Shown piece after piece: positions 17,346-26,006 of a stretch of DNA of 64,000 nucleotides. The stretch comes from Streptomyces tibetensis. Lineage in GTDB: Bacteria > Actinomycetota > Actinomycetes > Streptomycetales > Streptomycetaceae. The stretch spans positions 1 through 64,000 of the forward strand of contig NZ_SZVW01000025.1 in the NCBI RefSeq assembly GCF_007655005.1, read 5' to 3'. The position numbers and the translations under genes were made by a program. The first letter of the stretch is position 1. Each line of letters opens with the position of its first letter. A model generated the notes under the pieces. That model ran no database searches. It was given only the letters and a program-made list of their open reading frames with translations, and had not been told where the DNA came from.

Positions 17346-19586
17346 GTGAGGGCAGCGGGACGCGCGGTACGGGCACGACTGCGAGACCGGATCGCAGCGT
17401 CCGACCCCGGACTGCTGCGTCTGACGGCCGGGTTGCGCACGGTCGGCGCGATCGCGCTCACCCTGGCCGTGCTGTCCCTGCTGCAGACCGATGTGCACCT
17501 TCTGGTGGCGGGGGCCATGGCGGCGATGGTCGCCACCTTCGCCATCCGGGAGAAGCAGCTCGGCGCCCAGGCCGTGACGCTGGCGCTGGGACTGCCGGTG
17601 GCCCTGGCCTCGGTGTCCCTGGGCGCGGTGCTCAACACGCGTCTCGTCGTCGGTGACGCCTTCTTCGTCGTCCTGATCTTCTGCGCGGTCTACGGCCGCC
17701 GGTTCGGCGACCGGGGCACCGCGCTGGGGCTGATCGGCTTCCAGGTCTACTTCCTGTCGCTGTTCGTCGGTGCCACCGTCGGCACCCTGCCGGAGCTGTG
17801 CGGTGCCATGACCCTGGCGTTCTGCTCCAGCGCCCTGATGCGCTTCGCGGTCGTGCCGGCGACACCCACGGGTGTGCTGCTGCGGCTGCGGCTCGCCTTC
17901 CGCGCGCGGCTGGCCCAGCTGGTGGCCGCGCAGCTCGAACTCCTCGACGCCCCCGCCGCCGAGATGGACAAGGCGCTGGAGGCCCTGCGCGACGGCACCG
18001 CCCGGCTCCACGAGACGGCGATGATGATCCAGGGGCGGCTGGAGGAGGGCACCCCGGACGAATCGGCGGCGCGGCTGGTGCAGCGCAGGATCGCGGACGC
18101 CGAGATCGCCGCGGAGCGGCTCGGCCTGCTGCTGCTGACCGCCCGAACCGCCGAACGGGCCGACACGCTGACGCTGCACCTGCCGGGCGCGCCCGCCCCG
18201 TCGGTCGCCGGGCCGGAGATGCCGGACGAGGCGGGCGCCACGCTGCACCGCGACCTGCGGGCGCTGCACGCCCTGGTGCTGCGGGCCGGCAGCGGCGACA
18301 CCGGCACCGGCCTGGCCCATGTGCGCAACCGGCTCCTCGGCTACCGGGACGAGGAGAACCTGCCGCCCGCCTCGGCCGCCGTCCAGGACGTCTTCCGCGG
18401 CATCGGAGAGTCGGCCCGCGCGGTGCTCGGGCTGCGGATCGCCCTGGACGGTCCGCAGGACGAGTCGGACGACACCCCTGCCACGGCCCGCTCCCGCGAG
18501 GAACTGGACGCCGAGGACGCCGCGATCGACGGCGGCGGCGAGGAGGCCGCGCAGGAGGAGCAGACGGGGCTGCGGCGGCCCACCACGCGTGCGGCCGTGC
18601 AGGTCGCCGTCGGGTCCGCGCTGGCGATCGTGGGCGGCGAGCTGCTGTCGACGCAGCGCTGGTACTGGGCGGTACTGACGTGCTGGATCGTTTTCCTCAA
18701 CACCGCGTCGACGGGCGAGATCCTGGTCAAGGGCTACCGGCGGCTGCTGGGCACGGTGTTCGGCGTGGTGGCCGGGATCGTCCTGGCAGGGCTGGTCGGC
18801 AAGCACACCTGGACGGCGTTCGCCCTGGTCCTGGTGCTGATCTTCGCCATGTTCTACTCGGCGCCGCTGTCGTACACGCTGATGTCGTTCTTCGTGACCG
18901 CGATGCTGGGACTGCTGTACACGCTGCTGCACACCTACAGCCTCGATGTGCTCGTGCTGCGCATCGAGGAGACGGCGCTCGGCGCGGCCTGCGGGGTGGT
19001 CGCGGCGGCTCTGGTCCTGCCGGTGCAGACGGACCGCCGTACGAACGAACTGCTGGGCACCGTGCTGGAGCGGCTGGCCGAGGTCACCGAGGCCGCGGTC
19101 GGCCAGCTCAGCGGCGGACCCGCCGACGATCTGCTGGACAAGGCCCGCGATCTGGACCAGTCACTGGCGGATCTGCGCGCCGCCACGCAGCCGCTGATCC
19201 ATCCGGTGACACCGCTGCGGACGCGGCGGAACACGGCCCGGTACGTGGTGGCGTTGCTGGAGACGTGCGCTTACCACGCACGGACGCTGGCGGCGACCGC
19301 CGAGCTGCTGCCGACGCATCCCTCGATCGCGGCGGACCCGCGACTGCGCGGGGCCGCCGGGCGCACGGTGCGCAACATCGAGACGATCGCGGCCCGGGTC
19401 GCCGACGAGCAGGTGGGCGCGCAGGTCGAGACCGGGCCGAGCATCGCCTCCCTGCTGGGATCCGACGGCACACCGCGCTACGGCCGCATCACCGATCGCG
19501 TGCTGCGGCATCTGGAGCGGCTGGACGAGGCCGTGGTGGGCCTCGCCCGGCCACTGGACGTGCCGGTGGCGGCGCCCAAGGGGTGA
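17346..19586 (+). CDS. FUSC-family integral membrane protein
   Basis: A 746-residue membrane protein with two similar halves. Residues about 25-165 hold a first set of hydrophobic helices (TVGAIALTLAVLSLL, LLVAGAMAAMVATFA, AFFVVLIFCAVYG); about 175-400 is a soluble helical domain; about 415-565 is a second membrane set (AAVQVAVGSALAIVGGELL, RWYWAVLTCWIVFLNTAS, ALVLVLIFAMFYSAPL), followed by a helical C-terminal domain. This is the fusaric acid resistance/YccS-like architecture. Substrates are unknown; relatives are proposed aromatic-acid exporters. AGGGAGAG ten bases upstream supports GTG 17346. Confidence 0.85.
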   Translation: MRAAGRAVRARLRDRIAASDPGLLRLTAGLRTVGAIALTLAVLSLLQTDVHLLVAGAMAAMVATFAIREKQLGAQAVTLALGLPVALASVSLGAVLNTRLVVGDAFFVVLIFCAVYGRRFGDRGTALGLIGFQVYFLSLFVGATVGTLPELCGAMTLAFCSSALMRFAVVPATPTGVLLRLRLAFRARLAQLVAAQLELLDAPAAEMDKALEALRDGTARLHETAMMIQGRLEEGTPDESAARLVQRRIADAEIAAERLGLLLLTARTAERADTLTLHLPGAPAPSVAGPEMPDEAGATLHRDLRALHALVLRAGSGDTGTGLAHVRNRLLGYRDEENLPPASAAVQDVFRGIGESARAVLGLRIALDGPQDESDDTPATARSREELDAEDAAIDGGGEEAAQEEQTGLRRPTTRAAVQVAVGSALAIVGGELLSTQRWYWAVLTCWIVFLNTASTGEILVKGYRRLLGTVFGVVAGIVLAGLVGKHTWTAFALVLVLIFAMFYSAPLSYTLMSFFVTAMLGLLYTLLHTYSLDVLVLRIEETALGAACGVVAAALVLPVQTDRRTNELLGTVLERLAEVTEAAVGQLSGGPADDLLDKARDLDQSLADLRAATQPLIHPVTPLRTRRNTARYVVALLETCAYHARTLAATAELLPTHPSIAADPRLRGAAGRTVRNIETIAARVADEQVGAQVETGPSIASLLGSDGTPRYGRITDRVLRHLERLDEAVVGLARPLDVPVAAPKG

Positions 19587-19626
19587 GGGCCCCGTGGGGT
19601 GAGGGCCCCGTGGGGTGAGAGCCCTG
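19581..19626. repeat. 16-bp tandem repeat spanning the FUSC stop codon
   Basis: GGGTGAGGGCCCCGTG occurs at 19581-19596 and 19597-19612, with a partial third copy (GGGTGAGAGCCC) after it. The first copy contains the TGA stop of the FUSC gene, so later copies carry additional in-register TGA triplets. GGGCCC makes each unit partly palindromic. Confidence 0.8.
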
Positions 19627-19655
19627 CCCTCCGAGGAGGAACGGGGGGCTGCGCC

Positions 19656-20090
19656 TCAGAAGTCCGTGGGCAGCCCGCTCACCTCGGCGATGCCCCGCAG
19701 CTCCTCGGTCTGCCTGTGCCGGTCCCGGATGTATTCGGCTATCTCGCCGAGGCGGATCGGATCGGACGCGGTGGTGGCGTCCGTGACGATCCTGACCGGG
19801 CCGGTGTCGTCGACGTCGAGTTCGACCACTTCGTTGTCCAGGCGGCCGGTGACGGCGGTGGCGATGACGAGCGCCACCTCGTCACGGACCTCCTGGGGCA
19901 GTTCGTCGTCGCCCCCGGAGTCGAGCGCGAAGTCGAGGCTGGACAGGCGTTCCTCTTCGATCGCCTCGAGGACCGGTTCCACCGCGCGCATCAGGAGGCG
20001 GTAGTCCTCGGTGTCCATCCGGATGCGCAGGAGGTCCAGGTACATGTCCACGGGCCGGCCGTCGCCATGCGGAATCTCGGAGTCGCTCAT
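19656..20090 (-). CDS. Hypothetical protein (144 residues)
   Basis: I do not recognise a family. The protein is soluble and acidic: DTEDYRLLMRAVEPVLEAIEEER is a likely long helix in the first half, followed by VRDEVALVIATAVTGRLDNEVVELDVDD and a C-terminal EIAEYIRDRHRQTEELRGI segment. There is no signal peptide or membrane helix. The ATG at 20090 follows a weak ribosome site (GGGGAA). It lies 28 bases after the end of the DUF1206 gene on the same strand and may be its downstream operon partner. Confidence 0.65.
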   Translation of the reverse strand: MSDSEIPHGDGRPVDMYLDLLRIRMDTEDYRLLMRAVEPVLEAIEEERLSSLDFALDSGGDDELPQEVRDEVALVIATAVTGRLDNEVVELDVDDTGPVRIVTDATTASDPIRLGEIAEYIRDRHRQTEELRGIAEVSGLPTDF

Positions 20091-20118
20091 TGGCTTCGTG
20101 TTCCCCGGAGAACGCGAC

Positions 20119-20955
20119 TCAGACGCGCCGCCACCGGGCCATGGCGAAGGAGAAGACTCCGAAGAGCACCAGCCCGGCCGCGACGCACACCAGCAGCCAG
20201 GGGCCGAGCGGAGTTTCGGCGAAGGTGCGCAGGGTGTCGTCCAGGCCCTTGGCCTTGTCGGGTTCGTAGTCGATGGCCGCGCGGACGGCGAAGACACCGG
20301 CCACCGCGAACACCAGCCCCCGGGCCGCGCCGCCGGCCACACCCGTGACGTCGACCAGCTGCCGCGTCCGGTGGCTCATCTGACCCAGCCGGAGCTTGTC
20401 GTGGTACTTGCGCCGCACCGCCCGTACGGCGATCCAGCCGCCGGCCACGACGATGCCGATCCCCGCGGCGCCCACCAGCCACTGGCCGCCGGGTATCTCC
20501 AGAACCCTGGCCGTGGCGTCCCGGGACTGCTTGTCGCTGGATCCGCCGCTCTGGTGGCGGCTGAGCGCGAAGGTCAGCACCGAGTAGGCGACGAAGACGT
20601 AGAAGACGAAGCGGACCGTCGCCATCAGCCGCTTGCGTGCGCTGCGGCCGTCCTTGCCGACCGAGCCGAAGAGGGCTTCGGACAGCCGCCACAGGGCCAT
20701 GCCGACGAGCCCGATGCCCAGCGCCCACAGCAGCACCGCGCCGAACGGCTTCTGCGCCAGTTCCTGCAGGGCTCCCCCGCGGTCGGCCTGATGGCCGGCG
20801 TCACCGAAGGCGATCTGCAGGGCCAGCGCTCCGACGAGCAGATAGATCACGCCCCGGGCGGCGAAACCCGCCCGTGCCGCCCCCTCGGTCACCGAACCCC
20901 GCGCCATCCGCCGGGCTCGCGACCGACCGCCTTGTGCCATCGCACTCGTGTTCAT
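20119..20955 (-). CDS. DUF1206 membrane protein
   Basis: A 278-residue integral membrane protein with about six transmembrane helices arranged as three repeated two-helix units: AARAGFAARGVIYLLVGALA, then VRFVFYVFVAYSVLTFAL, then VAGGAARGLVFAVAGVFAV, each followed by a glycine-rich helix. The recurrent ARG(V/L)(I/V)Y/F entry into each first helix is the DUF1206 signature. Function is unknown in the family. GGGAGG six bases upstream fixes ATG 20955, though the frame is open further upstream. Confidence 0.85.
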   Translation of the reverse strand: MNTSAMAQGGRSRARRMARGSVTEGAARAGFAARGVIYLLVGALALQIAFGDAGHQADRGGALQELAQKPFGAVLLWALGIGLVGMALWRLSEALFGSVGKDGRSARKRLMATVRFVFYVFVAYSVLTFALSRHQSGGSSDKQSRDATARVLEIPGGQWLVGAAGIGIVVAGGWIAVRAVRRKYHDKLRLGQMSHRTRQLVDVTGVAGGAARGLVFAVAGVFAVRAAIDYEPDKAKGLDDTLRTFAETPLGPWLLVCVAAGLVLFGVFSFAMARWRRV

Positions 20956-21088
20956 GTCGACCTCCCGGCAGTCCGGATGCCCCGGGTCTGCGTTCACACA
21001 CCCTGCACAACCACCGGACCAGGGGGTTCCGGTCACCGGCCGGGTGCTGCCTCCCCAACCGCACGGCGGCGCCACTCCCGTCACGGGC

Positions 21089-21943
21089 TCAGGACCTGCG
21101 CAGCCTTGTTCCGCGGGCGGCGCGGCCGAGGGCGTGCAGGTGCTCCAGGGCGTCCAGGACCACCGTGCGGTCGTGCCAGGCGAGCCAGCGGCCGGCCTGG
21201 CCGCCGACGGTGTCCAGCGCCTTGATCTGGGCTGTCGTGAGTCCGTTCAGGGGCTGGTCCATGTGGGCCGAGACCATGCCGACGCACAGCCCGGACGCGG
21301 TCGTCAGGGGGACGCTGTGGCAGGCCCTGCTGCCCGCCGCGAGGATGGCCAGGCGGGCCGGTTCGGAGAACACCGGGTCGCTCTCCACGTCGCGGACGGT
21401 GACCTGGGCGACGTCCCGGGCGGCCTGCGCGCAGGACGTCCCGTCCTCGCCGACGTGGGCGAAGAAGTCGACGAAATCGGCCGTGAGGCCGGTGTGCTGC
21501 TCGATGCGCAGACCGCCCCGCGCCGGGTCGGGGAGCTGCACGTTGCCCATGTCGGTCCCGGTGACCGCCAGGGTGGTACGCAGCACGGCCTTCAGGACGG
21601 CGCTCCGGCTGCCGGAACCGGACCGGTGCGCCTGGGTGAAGGTCAGGTCCGGTTCCGCCTCGCGGACCCGCCGCGGGAACCACAGGGCGTCCGAGCCGTC
21701 GGGCCGCGGTGCGGTCACCAGGGCATCCGCCAGCGTGCGCAGCTTGACGTTGTACCGCTGGGACGCCCGCTGCATCAGGGCGAAGGCGCTCTCCCCGTCC
21801 GGCAGCGCGTACCGCTCCTGGAGAATGCCCTGCGCCTGCGAGATCAGCGGGCGCACGCGGGCGCGGGCCCGCAGGTCGCGTACCTCGGCGCGCAGGCGCT
21901 CCAGCTCGCCGTCGTCGGCCGCCGCACGCTCCGCTGTGGACAT
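21089..21943 (-). CDS. ANTAR-GAF domain regulator
   Basis: A 284-residue protein. Residues about 10-80 contain a short coiled coil (LERLRAEVRDLRARARV) and an ANTAR RNA-binding domain (RPLISQAQGILQERYALPDGESAFALMQRASQRYNVKL), the fold that binds paired hairpins in leader RNAs and prevents transcription termination. Residues about 110-270 are a GAF sensor domain (VTGTDMGNVQLPDPARGGLRIEQHTG). Having ANTAR first and GAF second is the reverse of the more usual order. AGGAG supports ATG 21943. It lies downstream of the sigma factor and DUF5133 genes on the same strand, with a stable hairpin in the preceding gap. Confidence 0.88.
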   Translation of the reverse strand: MSTAERAAADDGELERLRAEVRDLRARARVRPLISQAQGILQERYALPDGESAFALMQRASQRYNVKLRTLADALVTAPRPDGSDALWFPRRVREAEPDLTFTQAHRSGSGSRSAVLKAVLRTTLAVTGTDMGNVQLPDPARGGLRIEQHTGLTADFVDFFAHVGEDGTSCAQAARDVAQVTVRDVESDPVFSEPARLAILAAGSRACHSVPLTTASGLCVGMVSAHMDQPLNGLTTAQIKALDTVGGQAGRWLAWHDRTVVLDALEHLHALGRAARGTRLRRS

Positions 21944-21977
21944 GGAACTCCTGGAGTGTCGAAGTCATGGCGCGAAC

Positions 21978-22012
21978 GGGCCCGGCCGCGGCTCGCGCCG
22001 TCGGCCGGGCCC
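21978..22012 (-). terminator. Hairpin in the leader of the ANTAR-GAF gene
   Basis: GGGCCCGGCCG (21978-21988) and CGGCCGGGCCC (22002-22012) form a perfect 11-bp stem with a 13-base loop, between the DUF5133 stop and the ANTAR-GAF start. There is no U-tract on either side. It could end or attenuate the upstream transcript and, given the downstream protein type, might be a target for antitermination. Confidence 0.5.
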
Positions 22013-22055
22013 TCGTTCGGCCTCGTCGTCCCCGCCGCTCAGCGGCCCACGGGGG

Positions 22056-22319
22056 TCAGGCGGGCTCCGTGACCGGTGTACGCGCTCCGGCCATCGGCGC
22101 CACGGGCCCGCGAACCGGTGCGGGTGCGGTCGCGAGCCACTGGTGAGCGGCCTCGAGGGCGCGCTCGACGGTCCGGGTGCCGGTGGACACGCACAGCGTG
22201 TACGCCAGGTCGCGTACCCGGGGGTTCTGCTCCGCCGGTCCGCCGGTGGCTTCGGCGGCGGCCAGGGCTTCGTACTCGTCGACGAGCCGGCGCAGCACGG
22301 CGGGGTGGGGCCTCAGCAT
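22056..22319 (-). CDS. DUF5133 protein
   Basis: An 87-residue protein starting MLRPHPAVLRRLVDEYEALA, with VRDLAYTLCVSTGTRTVERALEAA in the middle, matching the DUF5133 pattern common in Streptomyces, often near stress or SigB-like genes. It is mainly helical, without membrane segments. The function is unknown. GAGGAG lies about 11 bases upstream of ATG 22319. It follows the sigma factor gene by 31 bases and is probably cotranscribed with it. Confidence 0.82.
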   Translation of the reverse strand: MLRPHPAVLRRLVDEYEALAAAEATGGPAEQNPRVRDLAYTLCVSTGTRTVERALEAAHQWLATAPAPVRGPVAPMAGARTPVTEPA

Positions 22320-22350
22320 GGTGGGTTTTGCTCCTCGTGAATGTCGGTGG

Positions 22351-23214
22351 TCAGGCCGTCGCGGAGGGGCCGCCGCTGCCCCGGTTGCCCGTCCGCTGCC
22401 CCAGGACCTCGTCGCGCACCCGGGCGCAGCTACGGCTGATGAGGCGGGAGACGTGCATCTGTGAGATGCCGAGGTGGTCGGCGATGCGGCTCTGGGTCAT
22501 GTCCTCGAAGAAGCGCATGTAGAGGATGGCCCGTTCGCGTTCCGGCAGGCGGCGCAGGCCTTCCTTGGCGGACTCGCGGTCCACGACGACGTCGTAGGAC
22601 GAGTCGGCCGCGCCGAGGGTGTCCGCGAGGCTGTAGCCGTCGTCGTCGGCCGAGAGTTCGGCGTCCAGCGACAGGGTGCTGAAGCTGTCCAGGGCCTCGA
22701 GCCCGGCGTTGACCTCCTCCTCACTGAGGCCGGTGTGCGTGGCGAGGTCCGCCACGGAGGGCTCGGGGCTGCCCGGGTTTTGGGTGAGTTCACGGCGTGC
22801 CACCCGCACCTTGTTGCGCAGTTCCTGCACACGGCGGGGCACCCGCAGGGCCCACATGCGGTCCCGGAAGTGCCGCTTGACCTCGCCGGTGATGGTGGGG
22901 ACGGCGTAACTCTCAAAGGCACCCCGGCTCGGGTCGAACCGGTCGATGGCCTTCACCAGGCCCAGCGCGGCGACCTGCCGGAGATCCTCGATCGACTCTC
23001 CGCGGTCGCGGAAGCGGCCGGCGATCCGGTGGGCCATGGGCAGCCACAGGGTGACCAGTTCGTCGCGGACGGCCTCCCGCTCGGGACCCTCCTCCAGCTC
23101 CGCCATCCGGGCGAAGAGGGCGGCGGTGTCGGGGGCGTCGTCGTGACGCCGCCGGGTGGCGGGGGTCGTCGTTTCGGGCGTGCCGGGACGATGGGTGGGC
23201 GTTTCGATGAGCAT
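22351..23214 (-). CDS. SigB/SigF-family RNA polymerase sigma factor
   Basis: A 287-residue sigma-70 group 3 factor. Region 2 is visible as LPMAHRIAGRFRDRGESIED and LRQVAALGLVKAIDRFDPSR with the following FESYAVPTITGEVKRHFRD; region 3 as VADLATHTGLSEEEVNAGL; region 4 as LPERERAILYMRFFEDMTQ and the helix-turn-helix IADHLGISQMHVSRLISR. AGGAG nine bases upstream favours ATG 23214 although the frame runs further. The gene lies directly downstream of an RsbW-like ATPase gene, the usual anti-sigma/sigma arrangement. It probably recognises GNNT-N14-16-GGGTAC/T promoters like other Streptomyces members. The 200 bases upstream contain no clear match to its own presumed consensus. Confidence 0.92.
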   Translation of the reverse strand: MLIETPTHRPGTPETTTPATRRRHDDAPDTAALFARMAELEEGPEREAVRDELVTLWLPMAHRIAGRFRDRGESIEDLRQVAALGLVKAIDRFDPSRGAFESYAVPTITGEVKRHFRDRMWALRVPRRVQELRNKVRVARRELTQNPGSPEPSVADLATHTGLSEEEVNAGLEALDSFSTLSLDAELSADDDGYSLADTLGAADSSYDVVVDRESAKEGLRRLPERERAILYMRFFEDMTQSRIADHLGISQMHVSRLISRSCARVRDEVLGQRTGNRGSGGPSATA

Positions 23215-23414
23215 GCGGATTCGCTCCTGAACGGTGGTTTCAGGGACATACCGCGGGAAGGGTGCCGCCCGGATCGCCTGGAGGGCCTCCGGGGCAGTCA
23301 TACCGCTCCCGCTGGCGCGCCTCCGGTCCGAAGCACGAAACTGCGTCTGCCCTGCACCCGGGGGAGCAAACTCCGCTTTGCAGTGCAATCTGCCGGGCGC
23401 TTCCTCACGGGCGT

Positions 23415-23849
23415 TCAGAACAGGGGCACGACGGCGGTGATGCACTTGCCCCCGGAGGGCAGGTCCGACACCCGGACGTCGCGGGCGAGCCGGCAGACGA
23501 TGGGCCAGCCGTGGCCGCCGTGCCGCATGCGTCCGTTCGGGTCTGTGCGTGGCGCGGTCACGGGCAGCGCGTCACTGCGGTCGCTGACCGAGACGCGCAC
23601 GCCGGGCTCGTCGACGTCCACCTGGAAGTCGGTGACACCCCCGCCGTGCAGGATGGCGTTGGTCGTCAGCTCCGAGGTGACGAGCAGCGCGTCGGACAGG
23701 GCGTCCGTGTCGCACGGCGTGTGGGTGGCCCGGCAGCGTTCGGCCACGGCCAGTTCCACCGCCCGGCGCGCCTCGGCCGGCTTGCACGGCCGGGCCCGGT
23801 GAGAACCGGGCGGCTCGCCTACGGATTCGATCATGTGCTCGTCGCACAT
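23415..23849 (-). CDS. RsbW-like ATP-binding protein, likely anti-sigma factor
   Basis: A 144-residue HATPase_c protein with N-box SDALLVTSELTTNAILHGGG and lid segment RHGGHGWPIVCRLARDVRVS, and the start MCDEHMIESVGEPPGSHRAR, which is similar to many Streptomyces RsbW-like proteins. GGGGAG seven bases upstream supports ATG 23849. It is transcribed towards the sigma factor gene 200 bases downstream, so the two are likely partners: the ATPase would hold the sigma factor inactive until a STAS antagonist displaces it. The 272 bases upstream to 24121 hold no gene I can support. Confidence 0.8.
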   Translation of the reverse strand: MCDEHMIESVGEPPGSHRARPCKPAEARRAVELAVAERCRATHTPCDTDALSDALLVTSELTTNAILHGGGVTDFQVDVDEPGVRVSVSDRSDALPVTAPRTDPNGRMRHGGHGWPIVCRLARDVRVSDLPSGGKCITAVVPLF

Positions 23850-24121
23850 TCTGCAGCTCCCCTGACAGCACGGACGGACATACCGGGTCCGGACCGGGTT
23901 CCGTGGCCGCCCGCGGGGGGCCTGCCCGGGGTCCTCGGACCCACTGCTCGAAACGGACTCGCGGCGTTCGGGGCGCGCGCCGCGTGAACGCCGCGGTCTC
24001 ACTCTTCGGCTCACCTCTCCCCGCACCTGCAAACCTCCGGTCCGGCCGCAGGATCACGAAAACACCTCGAACGGCCGGATGCCGGTGCCATCTCCGCGCG
24101 TTCGGCGGGTACGCGGTCTGC

Positions 24122-24343
24122 ATGACCGATGTGGTGGATTCGGGCGAGCTGTTGCGGCGCATCCAGCGTGCGAGGGAGTGCGCGGCCCAGGAGGAGCGGA
24201 CGTGGCGGACCAGGAGCGAGGAGCTGGACGCGACCGACCCGCAAGGGGCCCGGGACGCGACCGTGCGGCAGATGTCCTACGAGGCGGTGCTGCGGGTGCT
24301 GGACGAGATCGTGAAGCCGGGCAAACACGCACCGGAGGGCTGA
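24122..24343 (+). CDS. Small hypothetical protein
   Basis: A 73-residue, highly charged helical protein (MTDVVDSGELLRRIQRAREC, then EERTWRTRSEELDATDPQGA) with no recognised family. The reading frame has typical codon bias and ends just before a stable hairpin, which supports it as a gene, but no good ribosome site precedes the ATG. It is upstream of the decarboxylase-like pseudogene and divergent from the RsbW-like gene. Confidence 0.5.
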   Translation: MTDVVDSGELLRRIQRARECAAQEERTWRTRSEELDATDPQGARDATVRQMSYEAVLRVLDEIVKPGKHAPEG

Positions 24344-24369
24344 CCGGGCGGACGCCGGTGTCCGTCCGG
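24344..24369 (+). terminator. Hairpin after the small hypothetical gene
   Basis: CCGGGCGGAC (24344-24353) pairs with GTCCGTCCGG (24360-24369) around GCCGGT, with one G-U pair. It starts immediately after the stop codon at 24341-24343. There is no U-tract. Confidence 0.55.
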
Positions 24370-24413
24370 GTGAGACCGGATTGCGGGGGCACACGCCGGG
24401 AACCCGTGTGCGC

Positions 24414-25882
24414 ATGACAGCGGACCACACACGAGCACCGGTTCTGGAAGCCCTGGACGAGTACCGACGCAAGGGGCATCTGTCGTTCACACCGCCCGGG
24501 CACAAGCAGGCCCGCGGCGCGGATCCGGCGGTCCGGGAGATCCTCGGTGACGCGGTGTTCCACGGGGACGTGCTGGCCTCGGGCGGTCTGGACGACCGGC
24601 TGACCCGTGGCCGGGTGCTGCAACGCGCGCAGGAACTGATGGCCGACGCGGTGCACGCCGAGCACACGTTCTTCAGCACGTGCGGCAGTTCCCTGTCGGT
24701 GAAGGCCGCGATGCTGTCGGTCGCGGGACCGCACGAGAAGCTGCTGCTCGGACGCGACGCCCACAAGTCCGTGGTGGCGGGGCTGATCATCTCCGGTATC
24801 GAGCCCGTCTGGGTCGAGCCCCGCTGGGACGCCGAGCGGAACCTCGCCCATCCCCCGTCCGCCGAGGAGTTCGACCGGGCCTTCGACGCGCATCCGGACG
24901 CGCGCGGCGCCCTGGTCACGAGTCCCACACCGTACGGCGGCTGCGCGGACCTGCGGGCGATCGCCGACGTGTGTCACCGGCGCTCACGGCCGTTGATCGT
25001 CGACGAGGCGTGGGGCGCGCACCTGCCCTTCCATCCCGATCTGCCGTCGTGGGCGATGGACGCGGGCGCGGACATCTGCGTGACCAGCATCCACAAGATG
25101 GGCAGCGGTCTGGAGCAGGGTTCGGTCTTCCACCTCCAGGGCGATCTGGTGCCGCCGGAGCTGCTGGGGATGCGCGCGGACCTGCTGGGCACCACGAGCC
25201 CGTCGGTGCTGATCTTCGCGGGTCTCGACGGGTGGCGGCGGCAGATGGCGCTGCGCGGCGGGAACTGATGGGCGGTGCGCTGGACCTCGCGGCCGGGGTC
25301 CGGGCCGCCATCGAGGAGATCGACGGCCTGCACGTCAACGGCCGGGACGACCTCTGCGGCCCGGGTCTGGCCGACGACCTCGACCCGCTGCCCGGCGTCA
25401 TCGACCTCACCGGACTCGGGATCACGGGCTTCCAGGCGGCGGACTGGCTGCGCGAGCACCGGCAGATCGACGCGCATCTGGTGGACCACCGCCGTATCGG
25501 CGCGCAGATCACCCACGGCGACGACCGGGGAACCACCGGACAGTTGCTGGAGGCGCTGCGGGACCTGGCGCGGGCGGCGCCGGACCTGCCCGGGGCGCCG
25601 CGAGTGGAGGTACCGTCGCCGGCGAAGCTGCGGATGGAGCAGGCGGTGCTGCCCCGGGACGCGTTCTTCGGCCCGGCCGAGGCGGTGCCGGTGTCCGAGG
25701 CGGCCGGGCGGGTCGCGGCCGAGATGATCACGCCGTATCCCCCGGGCATCCCCGCCGTCCTGCCCGGTGAGCGCCTGACCGAGCCGGTGCTGGCGTACTT
25801 GCGGACAGGGCTGGACGCGGGCATGCACCTGCCCGACCCCGAGGACCCGAAGCTGGAGACGGTGCGGGTGCTCGCGCAGTGA
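24414..25882 (+). pseudogene. Orn/Lys/Arg decarboxylase-like PLP enzyme, frameshifted
   Basis: Two adjacent frames together encode a roughly 490-residue fold-type I PLP enzyme of the Orn/Lys/Arg decarboxylase family. The first part (24414-25268) has FTPPGHKQARGADP, FSTCGSSLSVKAAML, IVDEAWGAHLPFHP and the PLP-lysine motif TSIHKMGSGLEQGS; it stops prematurely in RGGN. The second part continues without a gap in another frame (RRELMGGALDLAAGVRAAIE ... PYPPGIPAVLPGERLTEP), the normal C-terminal domain. One missing base near 25253-25263, in a GC-rich run, explains the break. It is either a real disabling mutation or a sequencing error. ATG 24414 is chosen because TADHTRAPVLEALDEYRRKG begins the conserved region. 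Confidence 0.8.
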
Positions 25883-25934
25883 CCCGGGCCCCCGGAGTTG
25901 AACACGGTACGGGGGCTCGCGCGGTGACCCGGGC
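25859..25934. repeat. Imperfect direct repeat of a gene 3' end
   Basis: The 31 bases 25859-25889, which contain the stop of the decarboxylase-like gene, recur at 25904-25934 with three mismatches (45-bp offset). The second copy lies in the intergenic region and duplicates the last ten codons plus stop. Confidence 0.75.
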
Positions 25935-25948
25935 GTGAAACGGGTCAC
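25924..25948 (+). terminator. Hairpin after the decarboxylase-like gene
   Basis: GTGACCCG (25924-25931) and CGGGTCAC (25941-25948) form a perfect 8-bp stem with a nine-base loop. It uses the second copy of the duplicated gene end. No U-tract follows. Confidence 0.45.
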
Positions 25949-26006
25949 GCAACCCGGTCTTCGGGTGCGCGTCCGCCCCCGGATGGTTTACGGTTCACAT
26001 ATACGT

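Noticed and set aside
24108..24113. GGGTAC before the small gene at 24122 as a SigB-type -10 box
   Set aside because: No GNNT occurs 14-16 bases upstream, and it is too close to the start codon.
23902..24121. Longer version of the small plus-strand gene at 24122 starting near 23903
   Set aside because: The upstream part is Arg/Gly/Pro-rich, lies over the presumed promoter region of the divergent RsbW-like gene and lacks a ribosome site.
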